Below are positions 16,708-25,554 of a DNA stretch of 64,000 bases, piece after piece. The stretch covers positions 24,759 to 88,758 of the forward strand of contig NZCE01000050.1 of NCBI GenBank assembly GCA_002688185.1, in the 5' to 3' direction. The notes beneath the pieces were generated by a model, which saw nothing but the letters and a program-made list of their open reading frames with translations, did no database searches and was not told the DNA's origin. The stretch's first letter is position 1; each line of letters starts with the position of its first letter. This stretch comes from Spirochaetales bacterium (GTDB lineage: Bacteria; Spirochaetota; Spirochaetia; ARS1246). A program made the position numbers and the translations under genes.

Positions 16708-18804
16708 TTATGGCTTCGTCGGCACACCCGGCCTATCCGTTAGATGCATGATACGATTAACTTTCTCGAGCTCGGAGATATAGCGGCTGAAACGTATGAT
16801 TATCTGTCGACCGCCATCCGAAATAAGTACAATATCGTTATCAAGGCAGTTTTCCAACCTTTCGGGATTCCGGCAGAATTGAAGCTTTACCGGCATATAT
16901 GAGTAGATGTCCCCGCTTCTTTTGATCTCCCCCACATGGCCCGGGAGTTGATAGAGATAAATAAGAAAGTTCGACATCCCACCGCCGATGGTGCGAGTCG
17001 TACCATCCCGAATTACGTGGATATTTCTCATGCCGATATGGGGATTTTGTCCCTCAACCCGCATCTCGATGGCGGGCCCAGCTACAAACGCTCTTTGATG
17101 CTGCAAACCCGGCGAGCCGCCCGTCGCGAAAATCTGTCTACCGACCAGACGCCGGACACCAACGATCAGTACCACAACCAGTGCGAGTCCCATGATACCG
17201 ATTACCACGTATCCGGTAATTGCCAGCACGTTGGGGTTCAAAACCTGGTTTTTTTGCCCGGGGGCATTCAAAATAATCTCGGTGCTACCTTTTTTGGGAA
17301 AGACCCGTATGTCTCCCGCGAAAACGGCCTCCAACTCAAGAACTAATCGACCCGGCACCGTGGTTTTCGGAAGAGCAACCAGTGCTCGAAAAGATTTTGT
17401 TGTTGAGGGATCTATTTTTGTAGAGACAGTCCGTCGCAGAATATTGGAACCGTTCCAGAGGATGCCGGTAAGACGCAAGTTCACCACATCGGCGCTCGAA
17501 TTTTCAATGGCGAGGGATAGGGCGAACTTAAAATCAACGTTCCCTAGTTCTTTTGGAAAAATCAATCTCGGCGCACCGGTAACTGCGCGGACAAAATCAT
17601 TATCAAGTTCTCTATATTGATGTATCTCAGCATTGGAGTCATTGGCGAGCTCGCCAATGAGATTCGGTCTCTCCGGCTCGTCCTGCTGCGGCTCTTGATC
17701 AGCAGGAAGTTTCGTAACGCCGTCCTTTGCAGTTTCAGCCGCCGCCTCCGATTCTCGCGAATCGGTTATTTGATCCGGCGTTGTTTGAGATGCCTCCAAA
17801 TCATCTTGAACCCGGGCGCCGGGCTGCGTGCGCCGGCCATTGAGTTGCTCCGACTGAGGGCTGTCCGAAGAAGCAGGCCTTTGCGCGGCCACGGCTACGT
17901 CATCCCCAGACAATCCGATATTCTCGAGGGTTTGAGTTGTGTCGCCGGCGGGTCGCTCATCAGCCTGATCGACAAAGACAGCTGCATCCGCGCCGTCTAC
18001 AAGCTGGGATTGAGCGGTCTCCGGCTCCCCTTCCTGGGATGACTCCGAAGTATCTTCATCGATCGCAGCCACGTCAACACTGGCTTGCGCTTGGGCGGAA
18101 TGTTCCCTCTGATCGGCGACCGGTGCAGCTTCTGCGCCCCCTATATGATCGTCATTTACACGGCCGTCTTCGGGCCGGCCGGGAGCGGCCGGGCCGGTCC
18201 TGGCCGGGCCGGGAGCGGCCGGGCCGGCGGGAGCCTCTTCTCTTCCGTCAGGAAACTGCAACACGCCCACATCCCAGCCTTCGTCGCGAATCTGCGTTGC
18301 GGTCTTCTCCAAGACAGACCTTAACTCTACGTCGGTTGCCGGATACGGGCTTCCCGGCGGAGGGTCGTGAATGCCGTCAGTAAGTATGAGAATCTTTTTG
18401 CTACTGTCTGGACGAAGTGTTTCGATAAATGAATAAAGATATTTGAGGGCGGAAACAAGATCTGTGTACTTTCCCAAGGGGTGGAGAAGCAAAATCCTGT
18501 TTAAGACGGCGTCGATGTCCTCCTGCGTAGCAATAACCCGACTCAACTCAACATCCGGTGAGTTGGCAAAACTTACAAGATGAAAGCCGTCGTCCTTCTG
18601 CAAGTGCTCCTCAACGATGGCACGTATGAGAAAGTTCACCGTGTCATCAAAAAAAGAAAACATACTTTCAGAAACGTCTAGGAGGACTACAAAATCAATA
18701 GTGTCCGCGTATGCCGGCCCTGCAAAGGCCAAAATCAGAAGCATGGCGGCAAGGATTATTCTCAGGCGAGGATGAATATATTTCACTTTCGCGTCGCGCC
18801 GCAT
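16708..18804 (-). CDS. Exported von Willebrand factor A domain membrane protein
   Basis: This encodes 698 residues. A signal peptide (RLRIILAAMLLILAFAGPAYA) ends near residue 33. A VWA domain follows (about 36-210) with a complete metal-ion site: D43, S45 and S47 in DVSES, a Thr in GKYTD, and Asp in LTDG. Next is an acidic, Ala/Pro/Gln-rich linker of about 200 residues. A beta-rich domain (about 410-515), one membrane helix (about 526-550) and a C-terminal domain with weak FHA-like features (RTIGGGMSNFLIYLYQ) complete it. VWA domains bind ligands through a divalent metal; the partner is unknown. The frame is open to a TTG at 18849. I preferred the ATG at 18804, which has a GGAG just upstream. 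Confidence 0.78.
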   Translation of the reverse strand: MRRDAKVKYIHPRLRIILAAMLLILAFAGPAYADTIDFVVLLDVSESMFSFFDDTVNFLIRAIVEEHLQKDDGFHLVSFANSPDVELSRVIATQEDIDAVLNRILLLHPLGKYTDLVSALKYLYSFIETLRPDSSKKILILTDGIHDPPPGSPYPATDVELRSVLEKTATQIRDEGWDVGVLQFPDGREEAPAGPAAPGPARTGPAAPGRPEDGRVNDDHIGGAEAAPVADQREHSAQAQASVDVAAIDEDTSESSQEGEPETAQSQLVDGADAAVFVDQADERPAGDTTQTLENIGLSGDDVAVAAQRPASSDSPQSEQLNGRRTQPGARVQDDLEASQTTPDQITDSRESEAAAETAKDGVTKLPADQEPQQDEPERPNLIGELANDSNAEIHQYRELDNDFVRAVTGAPRLIFPKELGNVDFKFALSLAIENSSADVVNLRLTGILWNGSNILRRTVSTKIDPSTTKSFRALVALPKTTVPGRLVLELEAVFAGDIRVFPKKGSTEIILNAPGQKNQVLNPNVLAITGYVVIGIMGLALVVVLIVGVRRLVGRQIFATGGSPGLQHQRAFVAGPAIEMRVEGQNPHIGMRNIHVIRDGTTRTIGGGMSNFLIYLYQLPGHVGEIKRSGDIYSYMPVKLQFCRNPERLENCLDNDIVLISDGGRQIIIRFSRYISELEKVNRIMHLTDRPGVPTKP
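18172..18233. repeat. GC-rich direct repeat in the VWA gene linker
   Basis: A 17-base unit at 18181-18197 recurs exactly at 18211-18227, a 30-base period, inside an almost pure G+C stretch. On the minus strand it encodes two GPAAPG-type units. Its composition contrasts sharply with the surrounding coding DNA. Confidence 0.85.
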
Positions 18805-18922
18805 GCGCTCCACCCACCCACCGGACCGCTTCCCGGATTCAAAAGCCAACGGAAATCAGTAGCAGACAGAGACGATGATCCGAAATAAACCCCACAATAC
18901 GGGATCCTCTATGTGTATATCC

Positions 18923-21598
18923 CTAAATCGAGCAAGGGCCTATTTCTTTCACCGAATAGCTATACTCACGATCGTTTATAATAAAACTCAATTCGTCCCC
19001 AACCGTGTGATGCCAAAGCTCATTCCCGAGTGGCGAGAGATAGGAAATCACCTGTTTTGACGGATTTGATTCCCACGGCCCCAAAATCGTATATGTCTCC
19101 TCGTCACCGGAAGCTTGATTGGCAAGCCTTACACTGGTACCAAACGACACCTTGGATATATCGACGTCTTTAAAATCAAAGATCTGTGCCTTGTCAATCT
19201 CTTCTTTAAGTCGAGCAGCCGCTGCATTTAGTAACTCCTGCTTTTCCTTGGCGGCCTTATATTCGGCGTTCTCCCTGAGATCCCCCATTTCTAGAGCAGC
19301 GCCGATTTCCTTGGAGTTTTTTGGCACCTCAACTTCCAAAACGTGCTGCAGCTCTTTCGTGCGAGACTCATATTTCTCGGCGGTGACGATAAGCCCCATG
19401 CTGACACTCTCTTTTTCAATTTTGCCGAAAAATTTGAAATCAGGAAATTTATCCATGATTTTCTGTCGCAGCTCGATCTTTATCGATGGATCCAACTCAC
19501 CAACGTCCTCAACTAGAGTATACAGCCGACTAATAGAATCTTCATCCGCACTGAGGATAAACTCCTCGAGTCTGTTGTCCTTGAACAGATAACTCTGAAT
19601 CTGACGATTCATTTTTCTGTTTTCGCTAACGTCTCTGCGGTTCTCGATTTCCCTATATGTGATATCGAGAAGATGGATCATTCCTATAAGAATTTTCTCA
19701 TAAGTAACATTGAATTTGCCGAACCATTCGTCCGGCAACGCCCGCACGAGCCAAATAAAAGCTTCCCGATATTCTCGGTAGTTGTCGAGAATCCTGGTGG
19801 CCAACACCTTAAGCATGTCCTCTTTTCCGGATTCGGTAAGCTCATCTATAACGTACCGACTCATGTAGTACGGGAAAAGCCGGACAAATACTTCAGGCCA
19901 ATCAGGCGATGATTTTACGTTTTCTAAAAAGTCCTTCTTTAAATCCCCATCGTCAATTGCCGCGAATACACTTTCTACATCCTCTATCTGTTCATAGAGC
20001 TCTGAGAAGGCAATGTTTTTCCCCGGATTTAGAAACGGATATTGCTTGACGATTCTCGTCACAAGAAGCCATGAGGCGACTACTGTCTCATTTACTACGC
20101 TGAAGGATTTGAGAAAGCTCGTGAAATAGTCCAACATCTCGGCAAAAAACTCAGACTCAGGATCAGCATTTGCTAAAAACTCTTGCACCGTTTTTAGCCT
20201 GCCAAAAAAGCTCTTCTCGGCTCGAAAACGATTATACGTTTTTTCCTCATACGATATAGGGCTTTCCCTTACAACAAAGTGATCGATCTTATCCGGAAGG
20301 GTCCCAAAATCCGGATCTGTTTTCAAAAGCTTTCTTGCCTCCGTGCTCCAGCTCGTCCATTCTCCCGCGGTCAAAATTCCGGGGCAGAGCTCGGCTTTGA
20401 TTGTTTTCATATTCGCCGCGTTGCTGTGACTTTTAATGACCGTGGCCAGCGCCCACTTTGCGTCTGATTTAACCTTGTCGTGGAGCTTCATTTTTGGCCA
20501 TATAGTCCGAAGAACCCAAATATGGTCCCTCGCCAAGCTCGACAGGGCATTTACAGCCATTTTTAATGACATAGCATGGCCTCGTCTCCGCGCAAAATCA
20601 ATCACAATCTCATCGTCATCTATGGAAGCTATTCGCCCGACACCCCATGAACGGTGACAAACAAAGTTCCCCGCGTCAAACGATATGTGCTTCTCAAAAT
20701 CTTCTATTGCTTCATGAACGTTCCGCCAACTCTGGTTAAGATTAGAGAGTCTGATATATTCATCTAAATGACTATGGCCGGTAAATTTTTCACCATAGCA
20801 GTCGGTGATTTCCTTTCGCGCCCACTGGTTCTTTGGTTCATAATCTAATATGCGTTTGAGAATTCCGATTGCACGGTCCCAGAGCTCAGCCTCCTTATAG
20901 TGACCATACAGGTCCTCCAGCAATTGTGAAGCGCGGTCCGGGCTAATGGTTTTTGCTATTTTGGAATCAACATGGAAAAAAAAGTCCGTATCTTCCGGGC
21001 AATAAGAAATTAGCTTGTGCCAGATTTCTTTTACATTTGTAAAAAGCTTTTTGCTAATATATCTATGTATAGCTTTCTTATAATAATCGATGCTTGAGTC
21101 GATATCCGCCTCTTCTTCCTTTCTTTCGGCCAAAAGCCTTACTATGTCCGCTTCATCATAGTCAACTTTGATTAACCGTTCCCAAATATCGAACTTCTTA
21201 TCAACCTCATTTTCGTTGTCATAGCATTCTGCTAAAGTACGGAGCGCAAACTTGTTCTCTCCAAACTGGAGAATTCTATCGCAGAGAAACTCGACAACGT
21301 TCCACTTTCTATTATCAGAAAATATTGAAATCAGCGTAATGAGGTTTGAGTCATCGATCTGCTGACGAGATAATGCGAGTACACCGGATATATACAGCGC
21401 AATAATGCTGTTTTTTGTGTGTTGAAGATGCTCATCGCACAACTGCTTTACTTCAGACTCTTCCTCCGCCTGAATAACATCATCTATCGCATCATCTAAT
21501 TCCCTGAAATTGCCTATTGTATAGCTATTGAGGGTGGCTCGAGTCCATTTTTCCTCATTGAGTAGCTCATTGATTTCTTTTGTGATTACCTCAGACAT
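18923..21598 (-). CDS. greA: Extended transcription elongation factor GreA (spirochaete form)
   Basis: GreA enters the secondary channel of backtracked RNA polymerase and stimulates transcript cleavage. The usual protein has about 158 residues; this one has 891. The GreA part is the last 155 or so residues, with the tip motif GDLRENAEYKAAKEKQ carrying the acidic Asp and Glu needed for cleavage, followed by the globular C-terminal domain. The preceding 730 residues are mostly helical and solenoid-like. Near residues 310-355 lies VCHRSWGVGRIASIDDDEI, a pattern like the RNA-polymerase-binding Tudor domain at the end of PcrA/UvrD. Borrelia and Treponema GreA proteins are also about 900 residues. 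A GGGAG site precedes the ATG. It follows a TPR gene after 17 bases. Confidence 0.9.
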   Translation of the reverse strand: MSEVITKEINELLNEEKWTRATLNSYTIGNFRELDDAIDDVIQAEEESEVKQLCDEHLQHTKNSIIALYISGVLALSRQQIDDSNLITLISIFSDNRKWNVVEFLCDRILQFGENKFALRTLAECYDNENEVDKKFDIWERLIKVDYDEADIVRLLAERKEEEADIDSSIDYYKKAIHRYISKKLFTNVKEIWHKLISYCPEDTDFFFHVDSKIAKTISPDRASQLLEDLYGHYKEAELWDRAIGILKRILDYEPKNQWARKEITDCYGEKFTGHSHLDEYIRLSNLNQSWRNVHEAIEDFEKHISFDAGNFVCHRSWGVGRIASIDDDEIVIDFARRRGHAMSLKMAVNALSSLARDHIWVLRTIWPKMKLHDKVKSDAKWALATVIKSHSNAANMKTIKAELCPGILTAGEWTSWSTEARKLLKTDPDFGTLPDKIDHFVVRESPISYEEKTYNRFRAEKSFFGRLKTVQEFLANADPESEFFAEMLDYFTSFLKSFSVVNETVVASWLLVTRIVKQYPFLNPGKNIAFSELYEQIEDVESVFAAIDDGDLKKDFLENVKSSPDWPEVFVRLFPYYMSRYVIDELTESGKEDMLKVLATRILDNYREYREAFIWLVRALPDEWFGKFNVTYEKILIGMIHLLDITYREIENRRDVSENRKMNRQIQSYLFKDNRLEEFILSADEDSISRLYTLVEDVGELDPSIKIELRQKIMDKFPDFKFFGKIEKESVSMGLIVTAEKYESRTKELQHVLEVEVPKNSKEIGAALEMGDLRENAEYKAAKEKQELLNAAAARLKEEIDKAQIFDFKDVDISKVSFGTSVRLANQASGDEETYTILGPWESNPSKQVISYLSPLGNELWHHTVGDELSFIINDREYSYSVKEIGPCSI

Positions 21599-21615
21599 CC
21601 TGTTTCTCCCAAAAG

Positions 21616-22563
21616 TTAATTGATGTAATACTCGTATACCGAGTCGTTAATCTCACGAATACGCTGCAACGCATCATCTACTTTTTCTCTTGTATCCCCG
21701 CTGGCTATATAATGATCTATGAGCCAGAAGTAACGATTCAGCAATCTCGGCTCGGTTGTATAATTTCGCTTGCCATCATCGCTGAGCTGGCTCTGAAGTG
21801 AGAAGATCGATTGCTTGAGCTTGCCGTATTCAAGAGATCTCAGCTCTCTTTTTACATTAAGGACGCCAAAGAGAACCCCGTACACCGGAATCCACTCAGC
21901 AAGCTCCGGAGGACCGTACCCCATTTCCTGCAACCGTCTAATCAGCCGCTGTATCATCAATGATTCTAATGACGATATATCAATCTGCTGAGGGTTGAGA
22001 AAAAAAGCCTCACGAAAAAAAATTTTTGCGGCCTTTACCTCATTGATAAACGCATAGCAATCTGCCAACGCCGCCAGGATAAGGGGGTCGTCAGCTTTTT
22101 GATGATTGCAAATTTCAAAGTACTCAAGGGCCTGTTTATAATTCCCTTTGCCCTTGTAGCAGCTGCCGATTCTATACAATACGTCCGGATCACTCCCTGC
22201 CGGGCCGTCTATTAAAGCTAAAAAGTCTCCGAGCGCCCGACCAAAAACCCACTGTTTCAGGGCGAAAATGCCTTGCTCGTAGGTCCCATCATCGCGCTCG
22301 AGGAATTTTTGAAAGTTACGCCATTGCTTGAACAGGTATTCTCCGCGTTCAAACTCATCCTCAATATCGTGATATTTTGCATCCCGTTCTGCCCAGAACC
22401 CGGCGCATTTTAGCGCGCTGATCACCTCATCATTGTTAAACTCAGCCGATAACGCGGCTTCAAGCTCTTGTTCAGCATCTCTAAAAGCTCCATTTTTAAA
22501 AAGTTCGTAGGCGTTTTTTATTCTTGTACTCACTTCACTATTCTGCTGGGATTGCACATTCAT
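21616..22563 (-). CDS. TPR-repeat protein co-transcribed with extended greA
   Basis: The 315-residue product has no signal peptide and is predicted cytoplasmic. TPR-like helix pairs are visible at about residues 10-50 (AYELFKNGAFRDAEQELEAAL), 130-165 (LYRIGSCYKGKGNYKQALEYFEIC) and 170-200 (LAALADCYAFINEVKAAKIFFREAF). The family is a general protein-binding scaffold, so function cannot be named. It is the first gene of a two-gene unit with greA, only 17 bases ahead. A role linked to transcription is therefore possible but is inference. The divergent gap to rpe is 195 bases. Confidence 0.75.
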   Translation of the reverse strand: MNVQSQQNSEVSTRIKNAYELFKNGAFRDAEQELEAALSAEFNNDEVISALKCAGFWAERDAKYHDIEDEFERGEYLFKQWRNFQKFLERDDGTYEQGIFALKQWVFGRALGDFLALIDGPAGSDPDVLYRIGSCYKGKGNYKQALEYFEICNHQKADDPLILAALADCYAFINEVKAAKIFFREAFFLNPQQIDISSLESLMIQRLIRRLQEMGYGPPELAEWIPVYGVLFGVLNVKRELRSLEYGKLKQSIFSLQSQLSDDGKRNYTTEPRLLNRYFWLIDHYIASGDTREKVDDALQRIREINDSVYEYYIN

Positions 22564-22758
22564 TTCTGCTGACTGTATCTATATATTGTAGATTTGCCCG
22601 CAACACCGTGCGCTTGAGAGAAGAACACGCTAGTTCCCTCACCACTTTCCACTGCCTCTCGCGGGAATGCATTTCCTGCTCTTACAATAAAATAAACCAT
22701 GCCGGGGGCTTTAGTCAATGCATGGCCGAAACCACGATGAAGTGGTATTCTTATTGCG

Positions 22759-23427
22759 ATGAGGTCCACCGGTTCTATCAACACGCAAGTGGCGGCTTCC
22801 GTGCTCTCTGCTGATTTCTCAGATATCCGGCGAGCAATAGCCATAGCGTTGGATGCGGGTGCCGACTGGATCCATTTGGACATCATGGACGGTGTTTTTG
22901 TTCCTAACCTGACATTTGGACCCAAGATGGTGCAAGACATTCGACCATATGCCAGTATACCTCTCGATGTACATCTCATGATTACCCAGCCGGAGGCTTT
23001 GGTCCCAGAGTTTGTCCACGCCGGCGCGGATCACATCACGTTTCATTATGAAGCTACCGTGCATGTCCATCGTCTCGTCATGAAGATCAAGGAAGCCGGC
23101 AAAAAGGCAGGGATTTCTATTGTGCCTTCTACGCCTGTGTCGGCCCTGTCCGACGTGCTCGAGTTCGTAGATATCGTGCTGGTGATGACGGTTAACCCGG
23201 GCTTTGGCGGTCAGCAGCTCATCCCAAAATGCCTTGAAAAAGTTGCGGCCCTAGCCAAAATTCGAGGAAAAAAAGATTACGATTATCTCATATCAGTAGA
23301 CGGCGGGGTGAATCGTGATACTGTGCAACAGGTCCGGGATGCCGGTACAGATGTGATTATTTCTGGTTCGGCGTTTTACGGCTCCGCGGATCCTGGGGCG
23401 GAAGTGGCGTTGTTTAGAGGCAGTTAG
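22759..23427 (+). CDS. rpe: Ribulose-phosphate 3-epimerase
   Basis: Rpe interconverts ribulose-5-phosphate and xylulose-5-phosphate in the pentose phosphate pathway. The 222-residue TIM-barrel has the family motifs ASVLSADF, DWIHLDIMDGVFVPNLTFGP, PLDVHLMI, a HYEA segment, VNPGFGGQ with phosphate-binding glycines, and SVDGGVN with the catalytic Asp. The ATG at 22759 has no strong ribosome site; an ACCAC/GTGGT inverted repeat lies at about 22731-22746. It is transcribed away from the greA unit. Confidence 0.95.
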   Translation: MRSTGSINTQVAASVLSADFSDIRRAIAIALDAGADWIHLDIMDGVFVPNLTFGPKMVQDIRPYASIPLDVHLMITQPEALVPEFVHAGADHITFHYEATVHVHRLVMKIKEAGKKAGISIVPSTPVSALSDVLEFVDIVLVMTVNPGFGGQQLIPKCLEKVAALAKIRGKKDYDYLISVDGGVNRDTVQQVRDAGTDVIISGSAFYGSADPGAEVALFRGS

Positions 23428-23486
23428 AGGCATAAAAGACGGAGGGCCGCTGATGCGGCATAGTTTAATGGGTGCCCTTTAGTTTC

Positions 23487-23511
23487 CTCTTAATTACGTC
23501 GAAGTTAAGAG
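23487..23511. repeat. Inverted repeat upstream of the TPR envelope gene
   Basis: CTCTTAA at 23487-23493 and TTAAGAG at 23505-23511 form perfect seven-base arms around an 11-base spacer. It lies between rpe and the envelope TPR gene, where an operator or an mRNA hairpin could act. There is no T-run, so it is not a clear terminator. Confidence 0.5.
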
Positions 23512-23545
23512 AGAGACTCAATTCATGGCGGGAGTACCGGAATTC

Positions 23546-24463
23546 ATGAAGATCAAAAGGCTGGCTTGTTTCGGCCTTCTATTATCTCTGCTGGCAACGG
23601 GTGCAATTGGTCAGACCCGTGGTGAAACCCTCCGGCAGCAGGGCATCTCCATCTTTGGCAGCGGCAGATATGATGAGGCGTTGAGAGTTTTCAGGGAAAT
23701 AATCCTCGATTCCGGACTACGGGAACATCATTCCGACGCATATTTTTGGATAGCAAAATCATACATAGCCCTTGGCCAGTTTGAAAACGCATCAAAAAAC
23801 CTCGAGTTTTTTGTTGGTGAGTTTCCAGACAACGAGAATTATCCTGAAAGCCTATATCAACGAGGTCGCCTGAGTTTCCTGACCGGTGAATATGAAGCTT
23901 CTATCCGAGCCCTAAAGCTTTTTATCGAGTCATACCCGCAGTCACCGTTCGTGGCAAACAGCTATTTTTGGGTCGGTGAATCCCTCTATGCTCTTGGTCA
24001 GTTTGACTCGGCTTTGGAAATTTTTAGCATTGTTGCTAAACAGTATAGCACGAGCTACAAAGTGGAAGCGGCGCGCTACCGGATATCTGTAATAGAATTA
24101 AAGGAACGTGAAAGGGAGCTCCTCAAGTTGCTTAAGTGGAGCCACGAAGAATACCTGAAAGCTCTCGAGGAGTTTGACAGGAAAGAACGGGGCTACGAGC
24201 AGGCACTGGTCACCTATCAACGCACAATACGCGATTTGGAATCCCGCGATTTCGAAACACAGATATTAAGTATGACTCAGAGGATTACCGTGCTGCAGTC
24301 GCAACTGGAAGAATATAGAGGCCAACTGGCAGAGGCCGAATCGTTATTGGCGGCTGCGGTTGCCACTTCAGTGTCGCCGCAAAAGCAAGAGCTCCTCGAT
24401 CTCAAGGAGAAAGCGCTTGATTTACAGCTGTACTATCTCCGCTGGCTCTTGAGCTCCCAATAG
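23546..24463 (+). CDS. Exported TPR protein, CpoB/YbgF- or BamD-like arrangement
   Basis: This encodes 305 residues from the ATG at 23546 (312 if the ATG at 23525 is used). A signal peptide (MKIKRLACFGLLLSLLATGAIG) directs it across the inner membrane. It has several TPR units at about residues 30-175, including DAYFWIAKSYIALGQFENASKNLEFF and NSYFWVGESLYALGQFDSALEIF, with the Phe/Trp-rich pattern seen in periplasmic CpoB and BamD-type proteins. A coiled coil follows (about 185-280, RITVLQSQLEEYRGQLAEAESLL). Such proteins organise cell-wall or outer-membrane machines; the exact partner is unknown. It starts a three-gene envelope group ahead of dtd. Confidence 0.75.
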   Translation: MKIKRLACFGLLLSLLATGAIGQTRGETLRQQGISIFGSGRYDEALRVFREIILDSGLREHHSDAYFWIAKSYIALGQFENASKNLEFFVGEFPDNENYPESLYQRGRLSFLTGEYEASIRALKLFIESYPQSPFVANSYFWVGESLYALGQFDSALEIFSIVAKQYSTSYKVEAARYRISVIELKERERELLKLLKWSHEEYLKALEEFDRKERGYEQALVTYQRTIRDLESRDFETQILSMTQRITVLQSQLEEYRGQLAEAESLLAAAVATSVSPQKQELLDLKEKALDLQLYYLRWLLSSQ

Positions 24464-24475
24464 CCTGGAGGAAAT

Positions 24476-25546
24476 ATGCAGAGAAAACGATTTCTCATGA
24501 GCATACCGCTCGCAATTCTCATGCCGGCAATCATCCTTGGTCTCACGGTTTCAAACGAAAATCTAGAGCTGAAAGTATACGAGGCAAACGGAAGATACTC
24601 TCTATACTCTATCACCGAGGACGGCAAAAAGGCGTCCTTATTCCTCGACCAGGATCCTAGGACAACCACTTTGACGCTTTTGGTGGGCAATAAGACTTAT
24701 AGACTCGGAGATTCCTTTGAGTTTAGGCAAACCGTAGAAGAGCTGGATAGCGGTGCTGAAATCATCTGGGCATCCAGGGCGTATACCATAAAGGAGCGCT
24801 TTATCCTTTCAGACGCCGGGCTCACTGTGAGGCTTACGATAGAAAACAGCTCTGAGACGACCGCAAACATGGGTTTGAGATTGCTTCTGGATACATCTCT
24901 TGGAGAAGAGGGAGACCATTTTCTGGCCGACGGCATCGTCGTGGAGAATGAAACCGATTATGTTTGGGCGGCGCCGGTAGAAATTGAGTCCGTAGCTGAA
25001 GACGAAACGACTTTGGTGATTACGCTAAGTGGTGCGGGAATAACGGACCCGGACAGGGTCGTGCTGGCAAACTGGAAAAGATTGAACGATGAGTCATGGG
25101 CTTTTGAGGCAAACCTAAACCGGGATTTTAGTTTGCTCCCGTATTCCATTGATGACTCGGCTGTGGCGATATATTACGATCCTACCGATATTGAGGCCGG
25201 ATCATCCAGAACCGTTTCTTATCGATTAAGCTCTGAGCGGACCGTACAGGAAATCGTGCTTCCCAACCTCGATAGTCTTACTACAACTTCATCATCATCC
25301 ACTTCTACCACCTCCTCAACATCCGCAACTACTGAAACAACCACCTCGACTGCGGAAGTGCCGCCTGACACTCGTCCGAGTGACCTTCCCGGAGTTTTGG
25401 AGGAGATGAGCAAAATCGATTCTTTGCTGGAACAGATAGACGGGCTCATAAGATCAGATACAGAACCAACGCAGGCAGACATAAATGCACTCCAAAATGT
25501 TCTCGAGCAACTCGAGAAGCAAAGATCTGAATACGCCAATGAGTAA
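24476..25546 (+). CDS. Exported protein of unknown function with Ser/Thr-rich linker
   Basis: I do not recognise this 356-residue protein. An N-terminal hydrophobic segment (FLMSIPLAILMPAIILGLTV) looks like a signal peptide or anchor. Residues 25-255 are predicted beta-rich and contain strands typical of a sugar-mutarotase-like or Ig-like sandwich, including GLTVRLTIENSSETTANMGLRLLLDTS. A linker of about 35 residues, almost only Ser and Thr, follows at about 265-300. A short C-terminal helical pair ends it. A GGAGG site precedes the ATG, and the gaps to its neighbours are 12 and 8 bases, so it belongs to the same envelope operon. Confidence 0.6.
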   Translation: MQRKRFLMSIPLAILMPAIILGLTVSNENLELKVYEANGRYSLYSITEDGKKASLFLDQDPRTTTLTLLVGNKTYRLGDSFEFRQTVEELDSGAEIIWASRAYTIKERFILSDAGLTVRLTIENSSETTANMGLRLLLDTSLGEEGDHFLADGIVVENETDYVWAAPVEIESVAEDETTLVITLSGAGITDPDRVVLANWKRLNDESWAFEANLNRDFSLLPYSIDDSAVAIYYDPTDIEAGSSRTVSYRLSSERTVQEIVLPNLDSLTTTSSSSTSTTSSTSATTETTTSTAEVPPDTRPSDLPGVLEEMSKIDSLLEQIDGLIRSDTEPTQADINALQNVLEQLEKQRSEYANE

Positions 25547-25554
25547 GGATCACC

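Noticed and set aside
17192..18383. Three long overlapping plus-strand frames opposite the VWA gene
   Set aside because: They mirror the GC-rich, low-complexity linker of the minus-strand gene and have no domain or ribosome site.
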